Shown in pieces: positions 48,101-58,500 of a stretch of DNA of 64,000 nucleotides. The translations under genes and the position numbers were made by a program. Source of the DNA: Strongylocentrotus droebachiensis (lineage: Eukaryota; Echinodermata; Echinoidea; Camarodonta; Strongylocentrotidae); assembly GCA_035222895.1 (NCBI GenBank), contig JAVYIG010000645.1, positions 310,001 to 374,000 of the forward strand, written 5' to 3'. Position 1 is the stretch's first letter; every line of letters starts with the position of its first letter. The notes under the pieces were generated by a model. It was given only the letters and a program-made list of their open reading frames with translations. It had not been told where the DNA came from and did no database searches.

Positions 48101-51100
48101 AGTGGGAAAATTTGAACTTGTTTCCCAGGATCTAAAGGCTTGCTAGGGTCAGTTATTGTGAGGTTACCCACCCTGATGGCCTCAGGCCATTGCTGCACGG
48201 TCCTGCACCGTTTTGTTATGAAGGCATCATGATGGACAGTCTATCAGGACACAAGTACAATCAACTTTTGATAGCCGGCCGTGGACATCAAAAGCCAGGC
48301 TTCCCAACTACCCTGGAACTTAGGGAAAGCCTGGAAAATGGGTGTCCTTCTTTCTTTCCCTTTTTTTTCCAGTAAGGAAAAGTCATTGATTTTAGAAATA
48401 TCACTAAAATCAGGGGAAAATCAGGGATATTTTTTGGTAGAAGAAAAAGGTTGTTGGTCTCTTCATGTTTTGTCCCGTGTCTAAATAGCGTAGTCACCGA
48501 ATGGTTGGCTATGTTTGCTTTATAGAGTATAACAAATTTCTGACAATGCATGCTTCTGCTTTTAGTGCGTACAACATACAGGTTACAATACTGCTTATTG
48601 AAGACATTTCATACGTGAAATAAGGTCTTTACAAAAAATTGTTGTATTGCCCTTTGCGACTGTCCCCAAAATCTTGAAATCTACAGTTGGCTTTTAAAAA
48701 AGTTTTTCTTTTTTACCGTCTTTTAGAGAAAAAAATAATGCATTTAAAAATGAGAAATATAAGATCAAAGAGGGATTTTTTTTTTTAAGTTAAAAAAAAA
48801 GAAGATATCTGACCGACCCATGTTTTGGCACCTAAAGGGCAATACAACATCTTTTTTTAGGCCTAAGTTGAAAGAATAATTCTTTAAATTCGAAGCTCCA
48901 TCAGGGAAAAATTAGGGCAAAAATACGGGAATTCAGTTTTTATGAAATGCTGGGCACCCTGGAAGGCTCGATCCAGGGACTTCTAGGCAGTGGTTTAAAA
49001 AATGAACAGGATTGAGTGAAGGTAGAAAGATACAACAAATGATAGTGTGGAAAAGGAGAAAGAACTAGTATTAGAAAGTACATGTTAAAAGAGGAAATGT
49101 GGTTATTCCATATGAAAGAAAAGGAGCATTTTATTTGTTATTAATCTCATAAGCATGATGTAAATGTAGGGCAAAGTGAAGTGGAAAGCACTATGTGATT
49201 AGCCTGGTATAAAGTACAGGTGCCATTGTCGAAGACAGAAATATCTCCAAAATCAAATTAGAAGCAAACAATATGCTGTTGGAGAATAATTGGATTAATT
49301 CTATCAAATTTACTGCAGGCTCTTGTGTTTGTATTTCATGCCTATTAAGCTTATTCAGGGATGTCATATGCAGTCAGTGACTCAATGAAAACATGTTTAC
49401 ATGTGTGGGCTTGTTGTGAACTGCAATATGGCTTTGCATTAGAAACAGGCACTCGAAACAGGCACTCGATATGAATGTTCAATAACAAGTGTATTTGTAT
49501 AGAGAGTAGAAGAATTTTAATGGGAAGTAAAAGAATTTTGATAGGGATTAATTGTGTGTGATGGACCATTTTATAGATTTGGGTCATTGGATATGATTAT
49601 AATATGTAGAAATATCAATATATCAACAACAACAAAAATCTAAGCAGAATAATTTTGAGTCGGGTTTCAAGGAACAGCTTACATACTTGTTTCATTACAA
49701 TGATGCAGAACACTGCAAATGCACGAGCAGATTTTATTGGTGGTCTTTTGCCACTGTAATAATAGCACCACTGTAGGTTTTTATCATGTATCGTGTTCAT
49801 AAATAATTGGCCAGGTTCATGGCTTTAAGAAATCAAATAGAACCCCATTGCAATTCATACGATACATGTGTAATGCATTGAGTGTCAGAGCCTGTAGTAT
49901 AACAGAGATTTCTATTATACAGTTGCCTGTCAGCTCCAAAACATGAAGATTTTGCAGTATTTATTTTTTTCAACAAAATTACCCTTTATCGCTTTCAGAA
50001 GTGATTTACGTCCAGAAAATATATCTATTGTATACAGGTAAATCTATTCCTGTAATCAAGCTGTAAAGGGAAATTGTATTATAATTCTTATCTGTAAAAG
50101 ATACTGTATGTACATAGCAAATGGCATACACATGTACATGATATCACCATGTTGTTGATTTCATGTCTATAAATGAATTCATGAAGTCATACTAAATCTA
50201 TCATGGTATGAGCCCACAATACATCATGGGATTTTATATTGTAAATTAAAGCTAAGTCAAGAACCAGACAATATTTAATACTAAAGAGCTCTGCTCCTAA
50301 TGAAGGTACTTGTTCATCAATCAAAATAATTTTTGGTAGCATAATACGCTAATTACATTTATGCAGTAAACTTTGCAAAATTCCTTTTTATTCATTATTG
50401 ATCTTTTCAAGAGAATCATAATTACATTAATTACATTACAGCCATGCATGCTTGCAATTTGATTAAGGGTCATTGCAACAATGCCATTGGTGCCTAACAC
50501 TGTGAGTGAAAGAAAAAACAGTGAGTTATTTTAGCATGTCTAGCCACCATCTGATAATGTGTGAAGTTTGCATTGTAAGGGAATGAGTGTAGCAGGTTAA
50601 GATGACTGAAAGCCTTTATAAGCTGCTGCATACATCCCATGTGGGGGTGACACGGGTGCACTATGACTCATGCCAAGAGAATCGCTCTTTAAAAAGCTTT
50701 TTTTTTTCTCACTCTCTCCTCGCTCCTCGCTTCTATTCTCTCCCACTCACTCTCTCCTCACACTGCATGGCCAGCTCTCTGCATGGCTGTAGAAATTAGA
50801 ATGATGAGGATTATAGTGGGAGAATGTAAGATGACAATATTGTGTGAATATTTTCTGTGTCAGGAATGGGCTAGAGGGGTGGGGGAATCTCATATGCTTG
50901 CGTATATAATCTGGTAGATAGTTTTGTAATATTCCAGATAATATTTTGTATTCAACATGCCCTACAGCAAGTTGATTTACATCAATAACATATGATATAT
51001 CAAAATTCAGATTGGTGGTTACTGTGTGTTCTATCTTTAGTTTAGGACCTGAGATCTGTGTGAGGTTCATTTTGATATTGAAATGGGTGAATGAAATTCC

Positions 51101-53718
51101 TCTAGATGGACAGGGAAAATGAAGGAGCTAGCTTGTCAGTACCATGTCAGTACAAACCTTTGGCAAACGACAATTATGAATATTAGGTGAATATAGGTGC
51201 AGGAAAGATTTGTACCCCTTGCTTCAAAAATTTATTTTCATGAAATGCACCCGCAATAAGCTTCCAAAATTGTTTATTTTCATTGTTTGAAGAATATATA
51301 AATATAATGTGGTTACATAGAGCTTTTTATAATATCATTACATATATTCTGTGTGTGTTTTCTTTGTTTCAGGTGGAATTTGAGAAAGCCCAGCAGAGCA
51401 AGCTAGAAAGAGAATGCAAGCGAGGTCAGGGCCGGTTGATCCAGGAACGCAAGAGGCATGCTGAATTCATCAAGCTCATGTTTGACAAGCATTTATTACT
51501 AGCACAACAGCTAGGAGACACTCAACAGAGAGCCATGGAATGGGAGACCCAAGCTCAAGCAATGAGAGCAGAAGCACAGAATGCTTCAAAGTTGGCGGCG
51601 GAAGAAAGAAACAAAAGTGTGAAAATGGAAGCTGAGATGGAGAAAAAGCTGTCAGATTTTGATATTGAGCGGGAGCAGTTGTTGGGAAGGTTACAGCGAG
51701 AGGAAATGAGGACTAGGGAGCTTAGGGAAGAGCTGGAAGCTCTCAAAAAGTCTTCTAAGAAATCGCCAGAATTAGTGAATGGACGAATTGCGAATGGTAG
51801 CGAGTTGAACAGCAATGCAAAAGGAAGTTCCTCAAAGAGTATAGTGAGCAGTAATGACAGTAAGACTTCTAAAGGGAAAGAGACCCCAGGGTCTGTTCGT
51901 AAACCAGCTGTATTGAAACCAAAAGCATCTGCTAAAATTTATGGTGCAAAGGGGTACAAGACTCCACCTCAATCTGATAAGTCTGAGGCATCATCATCGT
52001 CGTCGTCTTCTGAAGATAACAATGTGACTGTTTCCTTGAGCAGGGTACACTCTGTGAGTCCTGCTGTTCCCAGTCCAAAGAGCAATCCGTCTGAAAGTAA
52101 GAAACCAAGCATAACCTCAAAGCCGAAGCCTAGTACCACAAACTTTTCCAGAGGCGCAGGCAAGGACAGTAGGCCTCTCAGTCCTGCCTCCAGCCTGGAT
52201 AAACTATCTGGGAAGGCATCGTCAGCTTCACCTTCTTCAGGCTTGTCTCAGAAAGGAACAAAGATACCCAGCAGCAGTGCCATGTTTGCAAATTCATCAC
52301 AACTGAGAAAGAGTGCTCCTACAGTGGCGGTTGTCGCTCCACAACCTAGCAAGGCTTCAAATGTATCTCAGGAAGCTAGCAAGCAACAACAGCACGCAAG
52401 GAAATCAATAGACAGTACAGACTCGCCTAAATCTGACAAAAGTGAACCTAAAAGTAACCCTATGGCCAGGCCAACAACCTTAGCTTCGGGAGATACTTCT
52501 TTGAAAGCAAAAGAACCTGCTGGGAAAGTCTCTCAGTTGCGTAACACTCTTACATCACCAAAAGACAAAGACACTAGGGATAAATCTCCAACGAGGGGAT
52601 ATGGTGGTATGAGTGTGAAAGCAGCTGCAGCTCAACTCACGAGCCCTGTTGGCAAGAAAGTCTTCAATCCAGTTGGAAGCACTCCAAACAAACTCAATTC
52701 TTCCACTCCCTCAGAGCCCAGTGGTACGACCCAAACCAAAGAAGCTCCTGCAAGTGTCAGCAGTAATGCTGTCTCTGACAAAGTGAAACCTGTGGTGACT
52801 TCTCCATCATCCACCACCCCAGGCAAACGCAATGTGTCACCCCGAGGTACTCCTCCACCTATTCCACCTAATAAGCCCTCTCTTATACCTCATAAATCAC
52901 AATCTTCTCTTCCTTCTTCTTCTTCTTCTTCTTCTTCTTCTGCATCGTCTACTGCTTCCCTGTCCAATATGTGCTCAGTTACATCTTCCTCCACCTCTGC
53001 TTTATCCAGATCAACAAGTACAACAACATCTTCATCAGCTTTTTCTAAACCAATAAGTACACCTTCTTCATCTACTTTATCTAAACCAATAAATACAGCA
53101 TCTTCATCTACTTTATCTAAACCAATAAATACAACATCTTCATCTACTTTATCTAAACCAATAAGTACAACATCTTCATCTACTTCCTCTAAACCAACAA
53201 GTTCAACCTCTTCTTTTTCTGCTTTATCTAAGCACACAACAAATACATCTCCCTCAACTGCCTTTTCCAAAACAACAAGTACACCAACATCTTCAACCGC
53301 TTTATCTAAGCAAACAACAAATACTTCTCCTTCACCCGCTTTCTCTAAGCCAACATCAACTATAACATCTCCTTCACCTGCCTTATCCAAATCAACAACA
53401 CCTACAACATCTTCTTTCTCAACTCCAACCAACAACTCTCATCCTGAGCCCAGTGGCCCCAAGCCCTCCCCTGCCTCCAGCTCCCTGTCCAGCTCCAGGA
53501 AATCTGACTCTCTGGTCGAAGCCCGCAAGCAGCTTTTTGCCAATAAACTTGGCAGCGGTGTGGGTATCAGTGCAACTAACCTGCGGCCACCTTTTGAAAG
53601 CAGCAACCCCATGCTCATGGTCAATAACTCCAACTCCAATAGCCTGGAGTCCCTTAACGAAAAGACCTCATCATCCTTGGTGACAGGAAGCTCCATCCAG
53701 GGAAAGGCTGCTGCGCAG
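22715..53718 (+). CDS. CTTNBP2: CTTNBP2/CTTNBP2NL-like cortactin-binding protein, multi-exon gene (continues to the right)
   Basis: Gene model: join(22715-22870, 38002-38118, 45752-46000, 46301-46408, 51373-53718), about 992 codons, all introns phase 0. CTTNBP2-family proteins bind cortactin and the striatin/PP2A (STRIPAK) complex and act on actin-rich cortex, in vertebrates at dendritic spines. Diagnostic blocks are SKSDLMKLLGLLEAELQARD (residues about 64-83), RHAQDTAQGDDVTYMLEKER and ERLMQQVEFEKAQ (about 185-217), and FDIEREQLLGRLQREE (about 307-322). All are close to vertebrate CTTNBP2NL/CTTNBP2. Predicted layout: disordered N-terminus, coiled coil about 60-345, Ser/Thr/Lys/Pro-rich disorder 346-990, PPPIPPNKP SH3 ligand near 703. 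Whether ankyrin repeats follow, as in CTTNBP2, or not, as in CTTNBP2NL, cannot be settled here. The 5' intron spans 15 kb. Confidence 0.9.
23113..23450. mobile_element. MITE with TAA flanks (PIF/Harbinger-like)
   Basis: The 338-bp element has inverted ends of about 30 bp, GGCCAAATAACAAAAGTGAA followed by GTGTTTCTC. The right end is the complement with few changes. TAA flanks both sides (23110-23112 and 23451-23453), fitting the TWA target preference of PIF/Harbinger elements. A second inverted block, ACTATTTACTATT, lies about 70 bp inside each end. Confidence 0.72.
24182..24347. repeat. 46-bp tandem repeat, about 3.5 units
   Basis: Units begin CGAGACAA(G/A)GTAG at 24205, 24251 and 24297 and contain GATTCGGAGATC and GAAAATAATAATTATTG. 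A partial unit precedes the first. The third unit has a 7-bp insertion. Confidence 0.9.
25630..25822. repeat. Inverted-end repeat with TTTTCGCG/CGCGAAAA-type motifs
   Basis: GATATTTTCGCG and GATATTTTCGCAAATGACAG lie at the left, and inverted TTTGCGAAATTCGCTAAAAT at the right. The motif style matches the short element at 28049-28220 (GTAAACGCGGAAATATTTG). Probably a degraded MITE; the boundaries are not clear. Confidence 0.4.
26426..27196. mobile_element. TIR element (TA duplication) carrying poly(A) runs and a reverse-transcriptase fragment
   Basis: The inverted ends CCGTAAATCTCCGTGTATAA and, further in, GGCGCACCCC(T/C)(A/G)TTTT match over about 35 bp. They are flanked by TA (26424-26425 and 27197-27198), typical of Tc1/mariner-type MITEs. 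Next to the left end is a run of 78 A (26467-26544). Near the right end is a second A run (about 27060-27102). A minus-strand RT fragment lies between. Related ends occur at 31681-31846. Confidence 0.8.
26815..27030 (-). pseudogene. Non-LTR retrotransposon reverse-transcriptase fragment
   Basis: The minus-strand frame gives LSSWFESNLSNRSQNVVFNN, then SSIFFSITNGVPQGSILA. W(F/L).SYLSNR.Q.V and (N/G)GVPQGS(I/V)L are hallmark motifs of RT domains in CR1/Jockey/RTE-like LINEs. Only about 60-70 residues survive, with no YxDD box, so this is a dead fragment. It lies entirely within the TIR element at 26426-27196. Confidence 0.75.
28049..28220. mobile_element. Short MITE with CTGTAAACGC ends
   Basis: The left end CTGTAAACGCGGAAATATTT and right end GCGTTTACAG are inverted; inner parts GTGGTACATTAATTTTC and GAAATTAATCGCAC also pair. 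The length is 172 bp and it is noncoding. The interval 27200-31300 otherwise shows no gene. Confidence 0.65.
31307..31846. repeat. Tandem duplication (period about 255 bp) with a TIR-element relative
   Basis: The segment with CTACTTGTGTGTACTTTATT, then AAGACCTT, AATACAACTATACTA and GGCTCATAA occurs at about 31328 and 31583. It ends both times at TTACCATTTA...TCTCTGTGTAT(A/T)AGAC. The second copy runs into an inverted partner CTTATACACAGAGATTTACG ending at about 31845. These ends belong to the same family as 26426-27196. Confidence 0.7.
38002..38118 (+). CDS. CTTNBP2: CTTNBP2-like coding exon 2 (start of CortBP2 coiled coil)
   Basis: 117 bp, 39 codons, phase 0 at both ends; acceptor TTTCTTTACAG, donor GTAAGG. 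It reads KQHPKEKGIMEFSKSDLMKL and LGLLEAELQARDLVINSLK. The SKS(D/E)L..LL..(L/M)E.ELEARDLVI pattern opens the CortBP2 N-terminal domain in vertebrates. An alternative start at the internal Met (38029) would give a protein beginning MEFSKSDLMKL, very like CTTNBP2NL. A longer open frame (37908-38189) in another register over this exon is a shadow. Confidence 0.9.
42264..42527. mobile_element. 264-bp TIR element
   Basis: TTGTATAAAGAAACGT at the left is matched by its complement ACGTTTCTTTATACAA at the right, 16 bp perfect. The target duplication is ambiguous (TA lies within the repeat). Noncoding interior. Confidence 0.65.
44655..45490 (-). pseudogene. Decayed LINE ORF1 (L1-type RNA-binding protein), interrupted
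   Basis: On the minus strand: EEIDRLSTYIHVCRENLVFL then GIPEE (coiled-coil end and start of the RRM-like region); then, after a frame change, ENVPKVLEEFYKSHLKLEFG and VHHVAAAIRPRPIKA, with a stop, then FVYYTDRELVKKMQ. After a 171-bp insertion follow NNLKNTKMYMYIMQDLPIRT, RQQRKQQMETLKEARNAGK and LYVD. This is the order of L1-like ORF1p (RENLVF.G(I/V)PE, RPRP.IA.F.YY.DRE, DLP...R.RR..L....AR..GK). At least one frameshift and one stop are present. The element lies in the CTTNBP2-like intron, antisense to that gene. Confidence 0.78.
44963..45133. mobile_element. 171-bp insertion with an 11-bp target duplication inside the LINE ORF1 remnant
   Basis: TGCATTTTTTT at 44952-44962 is repeated exactly at 45134-45144. 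The two copies bracket a segment that breaks the ORF1 reading frame between KKMQ and the NNLKNTK block. An 11-bp duplication is of the size made by LINE-type target-primed insertion, so this may be a SINE. It contains an ACAACACA-rich tract. Confidence 0.65.
45506..45617. repeat. Foldback repeat with 49-bp arms and CCAAT boxes
   Basis: Arm ATGGATGTACAGTTTCAACC through ACAGCCAT (45506-45554) pairs with 45569-45617 with few mismatches. The loop is the GC-rich TCCCGCGCGCCGCC. Each arm contains CCAATCACAAT. It lies 134 bp upstream of exon 3 of the CTTNBP2-like gene. Confidence 0.85.
45752..46000 (+). CDS. CTTNBP2: CTTNBP2-like coding exon 3
   Basis: 249 bp, 83 codons, phase 0 at both ends; acceptor CTTTCCTTCAG, donor GTCAGT. 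It begins NERTKLLKPSKNHHRQYTLA and NPYTALVRDG, aligning with the vertebrate (Y/F)...(D/N)P..ALQRD block. A charged stretch GDSDEEKAKGADTKD follows, then a helix DVVASLHAVIEHHRKAEERL with KHQVQTLKASHTK. The last part corresponds to the vertebrate P.SIL..VM..CK.MQERM..QL segment. The decayed LINE ORF1 and a foldback repeat lie just upstream in the intron. Confidence 0.9.
46301..46408 (+). CDS. CTTNBP2: CTTNBP2-like coding exon 4
   Basis: 108 bp, 36 codons, phase 0 at both ends; acceptor TGTTTTAG, donor GTAAAG. The sequence AVNELEDEKRRHAQDTAQGD and DVTYMLEKERERLMQQ is the best-conserved block of the family; vertebrate CTTNBP2NL has RHAQDTAEGDDVTYMLEKER at this place. It forms the central part of the coiled coil. 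Confidence 0.95.
46409..51372 (+). other. Fourth intron of the CTTNBP2-like gene
   Basis: 5.0 kb with no further exon recognised. It holds G runs (46886, 47444) and a CT-rich spot at about 47170-47260. At about 47955-48000 is a TATAGCGCTTTTC-type segment that resembles widespread LINE 3'-end repeats in invertebrates (from memory). Open frames are short. Confidence 0.55.
51373..53718 (+). CDS. CTTNBP2: CTTNBP2-like coding exon 5 (coiled-coil end, disordered region, SH3 ligand)
   Basis: 2346 bp, 782 codons, phase 0 at both ends; acceptor TTTGTTTCAG, donor GTGGGT. The first about 130 residues (VEFEKAQQSKLERECKRGQG, HAEFIKLMFDKHLLLAQQLG, FDIEREQLLGRLQREEMRTR) finish the coiled coil. The rest is low-complexity Ser/Lys/Pro/Thr sequence. 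Notable points: PRGTPPPIPPNKPSL (about residues 700-714), matching the vertebrate GNPPPIPPKKPGL cortactin-type SH3 ligand; a Ser/Thr tandem repeat at 52906-53436; and a helical DSLVEARKQLFANKLG near residue 921. If the last intron were retained the frame would run on to a stop at 53818-53820, giving a short alternative C-terminus. The open frame also extends left of the acceptor to 51283, but that part is intron. Confidence 0.93.
53010..53430 (+). repeat. Coding Ser/Thr tandem repeat (SKPINTTSSSTL-type) in exon 5
   Basis: A 36-bp unit encoding STLSKPINTTSS is repeated almost perfectly about four times (53046-53190). It then drifts into longer variants with SKQTTNTSPS and SKPTSTITSP. It is preceded by a TCT/Ser run at 52908-52942. 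The sequence is codon-biased to pyrimidine-rich Ser/Thr codons, so the antisense strand shows a spurious 181-codon open frame. Confidence 0.9.
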
Positions 53719-54553
53719 GTGGGTCACCAGACTATAGAATTGAGCATGCCCAGACTGGTCCTCTTGTTAGTCAGCCACAGTGCTCTGCCGTCAGTTGTTT
53801 CTTGTGCAGAAAAATGCTGACACCCCTTACCCCAGATTGCCAACTGCCCTTTGCTTTTGATTTATATTCAGTTTGATCCTCTTTGCTTCCTGTTCATTCC
53901 TAACTCCCTAAACTAATCCCACATACATTCAGCACTTCATTGCGACAGTTTTTGAGCCACTTACCAAGGTAGTATCTTCTGCTGTTTGTAGTTCAGACTA
54001 ACATTGTTCTGATTTAATAGTTATCACTGATTAGACGTTTGCCATCAGATTCTTGTAGCAGAATATTATATAAGCATGGTAGATTCTCAGCTGTATTGAG
54101 GCATGTCCAGTTGTAGATCGTTAACAAGAGATCTAATTGAACCATCTAATTAGAAGATCATCCACATGCTCTCCCTTCTATTTCACGAAAGAAATATTTT
54201 TAATGATTTTGTTATGGTACATTTTGGTCACATCAAGTTTCTATATTATATAGCAAACTGAAAATGAATACTAAGTGCTCATGAGAAATTATAAACAACA
54301 AGCAGTACATCTGACCCCTACTGCTATCTAGGTTGGCCCCATTCTCAGTCATCTCATCACGGGACATCAGCTATTTTCAGCAGTCAGTTTTATTTTGATT
54401 TGATCTCATCAATCTTGTTCTCTTTTTCTTAAGATCAACTTGGTTTTATCCTGTAGATTCTGATGTAAACAAGAAAGAGAGAGAGAGAGAGAAAGCGACA
54501 TTAATGTCCTGAGGTCATATGCTCATTGCCCTAGGGTTAGGGTTAGCATTAAG

Positions 54554-54615
<62 letters not shown>

Positions 54616-56741
54616 CTTGCTTACTTCAGAATCTTCAGGGTAACTCAACATGGGATTTGTTCGTTTATTGTTGCTGTTCTGTATTTTTGCTAGTGGTATT
54701 TTTGTTTAAAGCGGTATATTTTTACATGATCTTGTTAACCTCATTCATGGTTCTTGGCAGCATCCAACCAGCCTGTTATGTGTATTTCATTGTAAAGTTG
54801 AAGTCCTGACAGGAATCTTGAGAGGCTTATTTGAAGGATGAATGGATCTGTTTATTCATGTTCAGACTGACAGTCTTAATCCACATCATAAATGAAGTTT
54901 GATGAAGACAGGTCCTTTATTATATCTACAGTCTAATACCCAAAGTCCTTTGAAAGCAAATAGAAACATTATAATATCATATTCACTATACAAGTACAGG
55001 TTACTGTGATTAAACACATCCGAACAACAACAATAATGTCTCTCCCCCCCCCTCAAGTAACAAACAAATAGACATACGATGGACAAGCAAACAAACACAA
55101 ATTGGGTAGGGGTTTATGTGTAGATGAACGGATACAAGGTATAAGACAAATACGTCCAGTTTCATGAACCAATTTGATAATTTAAAAAAATTCAACCTTC
55201 AAATATATTTAGCAAAATGGTTGGCCCAATAAAATGTTTCCCTTTTAGTAGACCTTTCACCTGGCATGTATGTGACGATCATATCTTGAAATGATGCCAT
55301 ATGTAAATCTTATTATAGTTCAGGAGAGAACTAGCTGCCAATCCGTAACCTTTTTCACCCAGGGACATGCCAGAAAATAGATTGATTTGTGCACTGACGT
55401 TTGACAGTGTATTAAACGATCCAAACTTTCACAGAAATCCATCACAACCTCCCAGAATGAGCTGAGAACTGTTTTTCCGTATTCCCTACCTCAAATAGCC
55501 TCCCAAGCAGAAAAAAAAATGAAGAATGCAATTTAATGCAGAAAGCACATGTGGGAGGAGATGTCTGTATCATGTGTGGTGATATGTTTCAGTTTTTATT
55601 CACCATGAGTGAATCGTTTCCAGTTTTATTGAATCAAATTTTGTTTCTTCTGTACATCATCCAAACAGCAAGTCAGAGACTACAGACAAGCAGTCCTAAA
55701 GAATTTAAATCCCATCATAGTTCCTTAATGTATGGGAGAGAGGGGGGGGGGGGGGGGGCACAACAACAAAATACTTTGATGATATTCCATTTATACAATA
55801 TATATGCACCAAATCCAACGTAATGATCACTTAAATTTTCTGCATTGTATTGAGAGATTCAAAACTACGCTGTTGTATTTGCATGAAATTTGATTGAAGA
55901 TGAATGTGGTTGTGTATGATCAATGCAATTGTTGTGCTGTTCTCTTGTTTCATGTCTTGCTATGTGGATGCACGTTCACATCTCATGGGATTGAAGTTTG
56001 ACATTCCTTGCATGGAGAGCTGATTTATTATTATTTTGATGGAATTGGATGAGAAAGCATGTCTAATGTTTGTTGAAAGCATGAAAATTGTGTTTTTGAT
56101 GTTGTTTATTCATTCATTTATTTATTTTGTAATTATTTGTCGTCTGTTGTTTGTTGCTCCATCAAAGATCACTTTGACAAAAGATTGTCCACTTGGCTGT
56201 TTCACTAAATGGCAAAATGCTGGAGTAATTGTTATTTCATTCAAGTTTGGTGGTCATTGCTATATGTATATCTGATTTTTTTGTTGGTATTCTTTATTTT
56301 CATATTCATTACATTGTACATTACATTGTACATGTACATTACCCTTTATTATTTTGTCTACTAGGCATGATTGCCTGGACCTGCAAGAATTTATTTTGTT
56401 TCCCCAGAAAGCTTGTTGTACCACCTATTAAATCATTCATTTGTGGTAGGGGGGGGGAAACTATCAGAGTTTGTTATGCTCTCACTAGACCTTACCTTAA
56501 AGGTTAAAAAATGATATCAGGTGTACACAAAATATAAAAATGGCTTAACAGGTAAACCTAAACAAGCATAGGAATATGCAGAATGTGTATAGTTAATGAG
56601 AACACAATTAGAAACATGTCCCAATGTAGCCAGAGCATACACCTAGTAGATTTTTTTTTCTTTCTTCAGTTGGTTTTGAGAATAGTGCGTTGAGTATGTG
56701 TAAACTGATAGCTAAGCATATGATTTTGAATACATTTGCAG
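53719..56741 (+). other. Fifth intron (or 3' region) of the CTTNBP2-like gene
   Basis: It starts with donor GTGGGT. A frame of 34 codons continues to a stop at 53818, so retention or a terminal exon here would end the protein. It contains a (CT)n microsatellite at 54557-54613, a GA run at about 54476 and a G run at 55741. No other coding signal. Confidence 0.5.
54557..54613. repeat. (CT)n microsatellite
   Basis: About 57 bp of uninterrupted CT. A short GA stretch on the same strand lies about 80 bp upstream (54476-54492), so the two could pair as an imperfect stem. Confidence 0.95.
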
Positions 56742-56762
56742 GCCAAGAAGTACGGCAAGGCA
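56742..56762 (+). CDS. CTTNBP2: Candidate 21-nt microexon (AKKYGKA) of the CTTNBP2-like gene
   Basis: The 21 bases encode AKKYGKA. They are bounded by TACATTTGCAG on the left and GTAAGT, an ideal donor, on the right. The length is a multiple of three and the phase is 0, so it fits the phase-0 donor of exon 5 directly (GKAAAQ + AKKYGKA). No vertebrate counterpart comes to mind, so support is from splice signals and phase only. Confidence 0.5.
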
Positions 56763-58278
56763 GTAAGTTTATTCTTTTATTCACCCCATTTTTCCAGGTT
56801 TTATTGTGGTTTATTTTGTTTATCATGATATTTGCTAACTTGTTACTTAACTCATCAAATCTAATTTAATAGAATAAACTAACTCATTTTTTTAAAGTGA
56901 GAGGTTTTTAAAGATTACCTGTTCAATTGCAGTTCCCCCAAATGGTGTATTCCAAGATTGGTTTTGTGTTACCCCCTCCCATTGAGATAGCATTTGATAT
57001 TTGTTGCATTTGTTGCATCATTTTACTTCCCATTCCCTGTCAAATTTTAATGATGTTTGATTCCATGGAATATACTTGATTGTTTATCGGTAGCTTCCTC
57101 CATATTTGAGTTTAAAAAAAAATAGCATTAGAGTAATTTGTTGTGAATTAATTAGCCCTGGCTAGTCATTTCATTTAATTATTATATAGTCTGTTTTTGA
57201 GACAATTCCAGTGAAATGGATTACTGTAGGACTACTGGTTTGAACTAACCTACAATCTTTGATACTAGATGCCTTTCTTGTACCAGTTATTTATGAATAA
57301 TATTCATGTTAGGGATTAAAATTTTCTTGTTATGAGTCCGGTGATTCTCTTAATTGCCATCCATGGATTATTCTGACCTTGCTGGCTGGACCCTTAATGA
57401 GTTGAAGCTTTAAAGCAGCATATAGAGCTCTTCTAAAGTCCCAGTTGGTACTCCTTTCTCCCCCCTTACCAAACCCCATTAATCTCCCAGACCAATACAT
57501 AGAGCACACACACATTCTTTAACAGGTGCTCTCTAGACTTAAGGTTGAAAACAATAGCTACTACCTCCTCGCCCCAAATTCAAGTTGACATTTCAAGGAT
57601 ACCCTAGAATTTGTCAAACTATTCATCATGAATTGGCAATTTCCTTGACGGTAATCTTTCTGCCATAAGAGGTGAAAAAGGTGCAACTTTGTCCTTCCGT
57701 GGAAAAAAATATAGCCAGGTGATATAATATAATAGATGAAGGCCTATGTTTATATGAAAAAATGTGAGGTGATTTTTTATGTCCTAGGCTGCAAGAGGTA
57801 TAGATTTAGAATTTTCTGCCGTGCAAAGTATCATTGCTCAAACCTGGTCATCAAAATCGTAAATGGTTGACTCTGCTTGTCCAAAAATTAAAGAATTCTG
57901 ATAAACGGCTTCTTTTTAAACACATTTCAAATTGTAAATATTCTTTTGTACAGCACCTTTGTTTGATGTCATTCAATTTATATTCAGTGTAGCCATCTCA
58001 TGAGGACAAGTTAAAAAAAAAAGAAGAGTTTTTATAGTCAATTTGAGTGAAAATGAGACTTACTAAATGATACTCATGTAGATATATTCATTTCATTACT
58101 TCTCATCATTTGACTACTAATATAATTGACTTTTGGTTAACTAATGTTTTTTTGTTAGCCTTTACAAGTACTACAACATCCCCCCCCTTCCATTTTGTTT
58201 GCTCCCTTTTTCAGACATTTTTGTTTTTGTTTGCTATGAACTAGCTACATTTATGTTTGGTAAAGTTTGCTACACGTA

Positions 58279-58500
58279 TACCAACATCTTTCACCAAATA
58301 TTCTTGTTGTGAATCATGTTATTTTCTTATGCTACTTTCTCATTTAACTCGCAGTATTTCCTGTCGAGAAAAAATTTCAGGATCAATTTTCATCATTTAG
58401 ACCAACATTTTTCACAAACTGTTATTATGATGAATCATGATAATTAATTTTTGTCATTGTCTTTTTTCATTTTCTTTGCAGTATTTTGTTCAGGGGAAAA
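58279..58500. repeat. Diverged two-copy duplication, about 120 bp period
   Basis: The order CCAACAT(C/T)TTTCAC, TGAATCATG, a T-rich stretch, then (C/T)GCAGTATTT occurs at 58279 and 58401. Both copies end in an acceptor-like CAG, but neither is followed by a convincing open exon. Confidence 0.5.

Noticed and set aside
52890-53435. 181-codon minus-strand open frame rich in Val/Asp/Glu
   Set aside because: It is the exact antisense of the pyrimidine-rich Ser/Thr repeat in exon 5, and has no recognisable domain.
58375-58500. Acceptor-like CAG sites before TATTT at two places
   Set aside because: They are two copies of the same AT-rich duplication, and the following frames have no matching donor or similarity.
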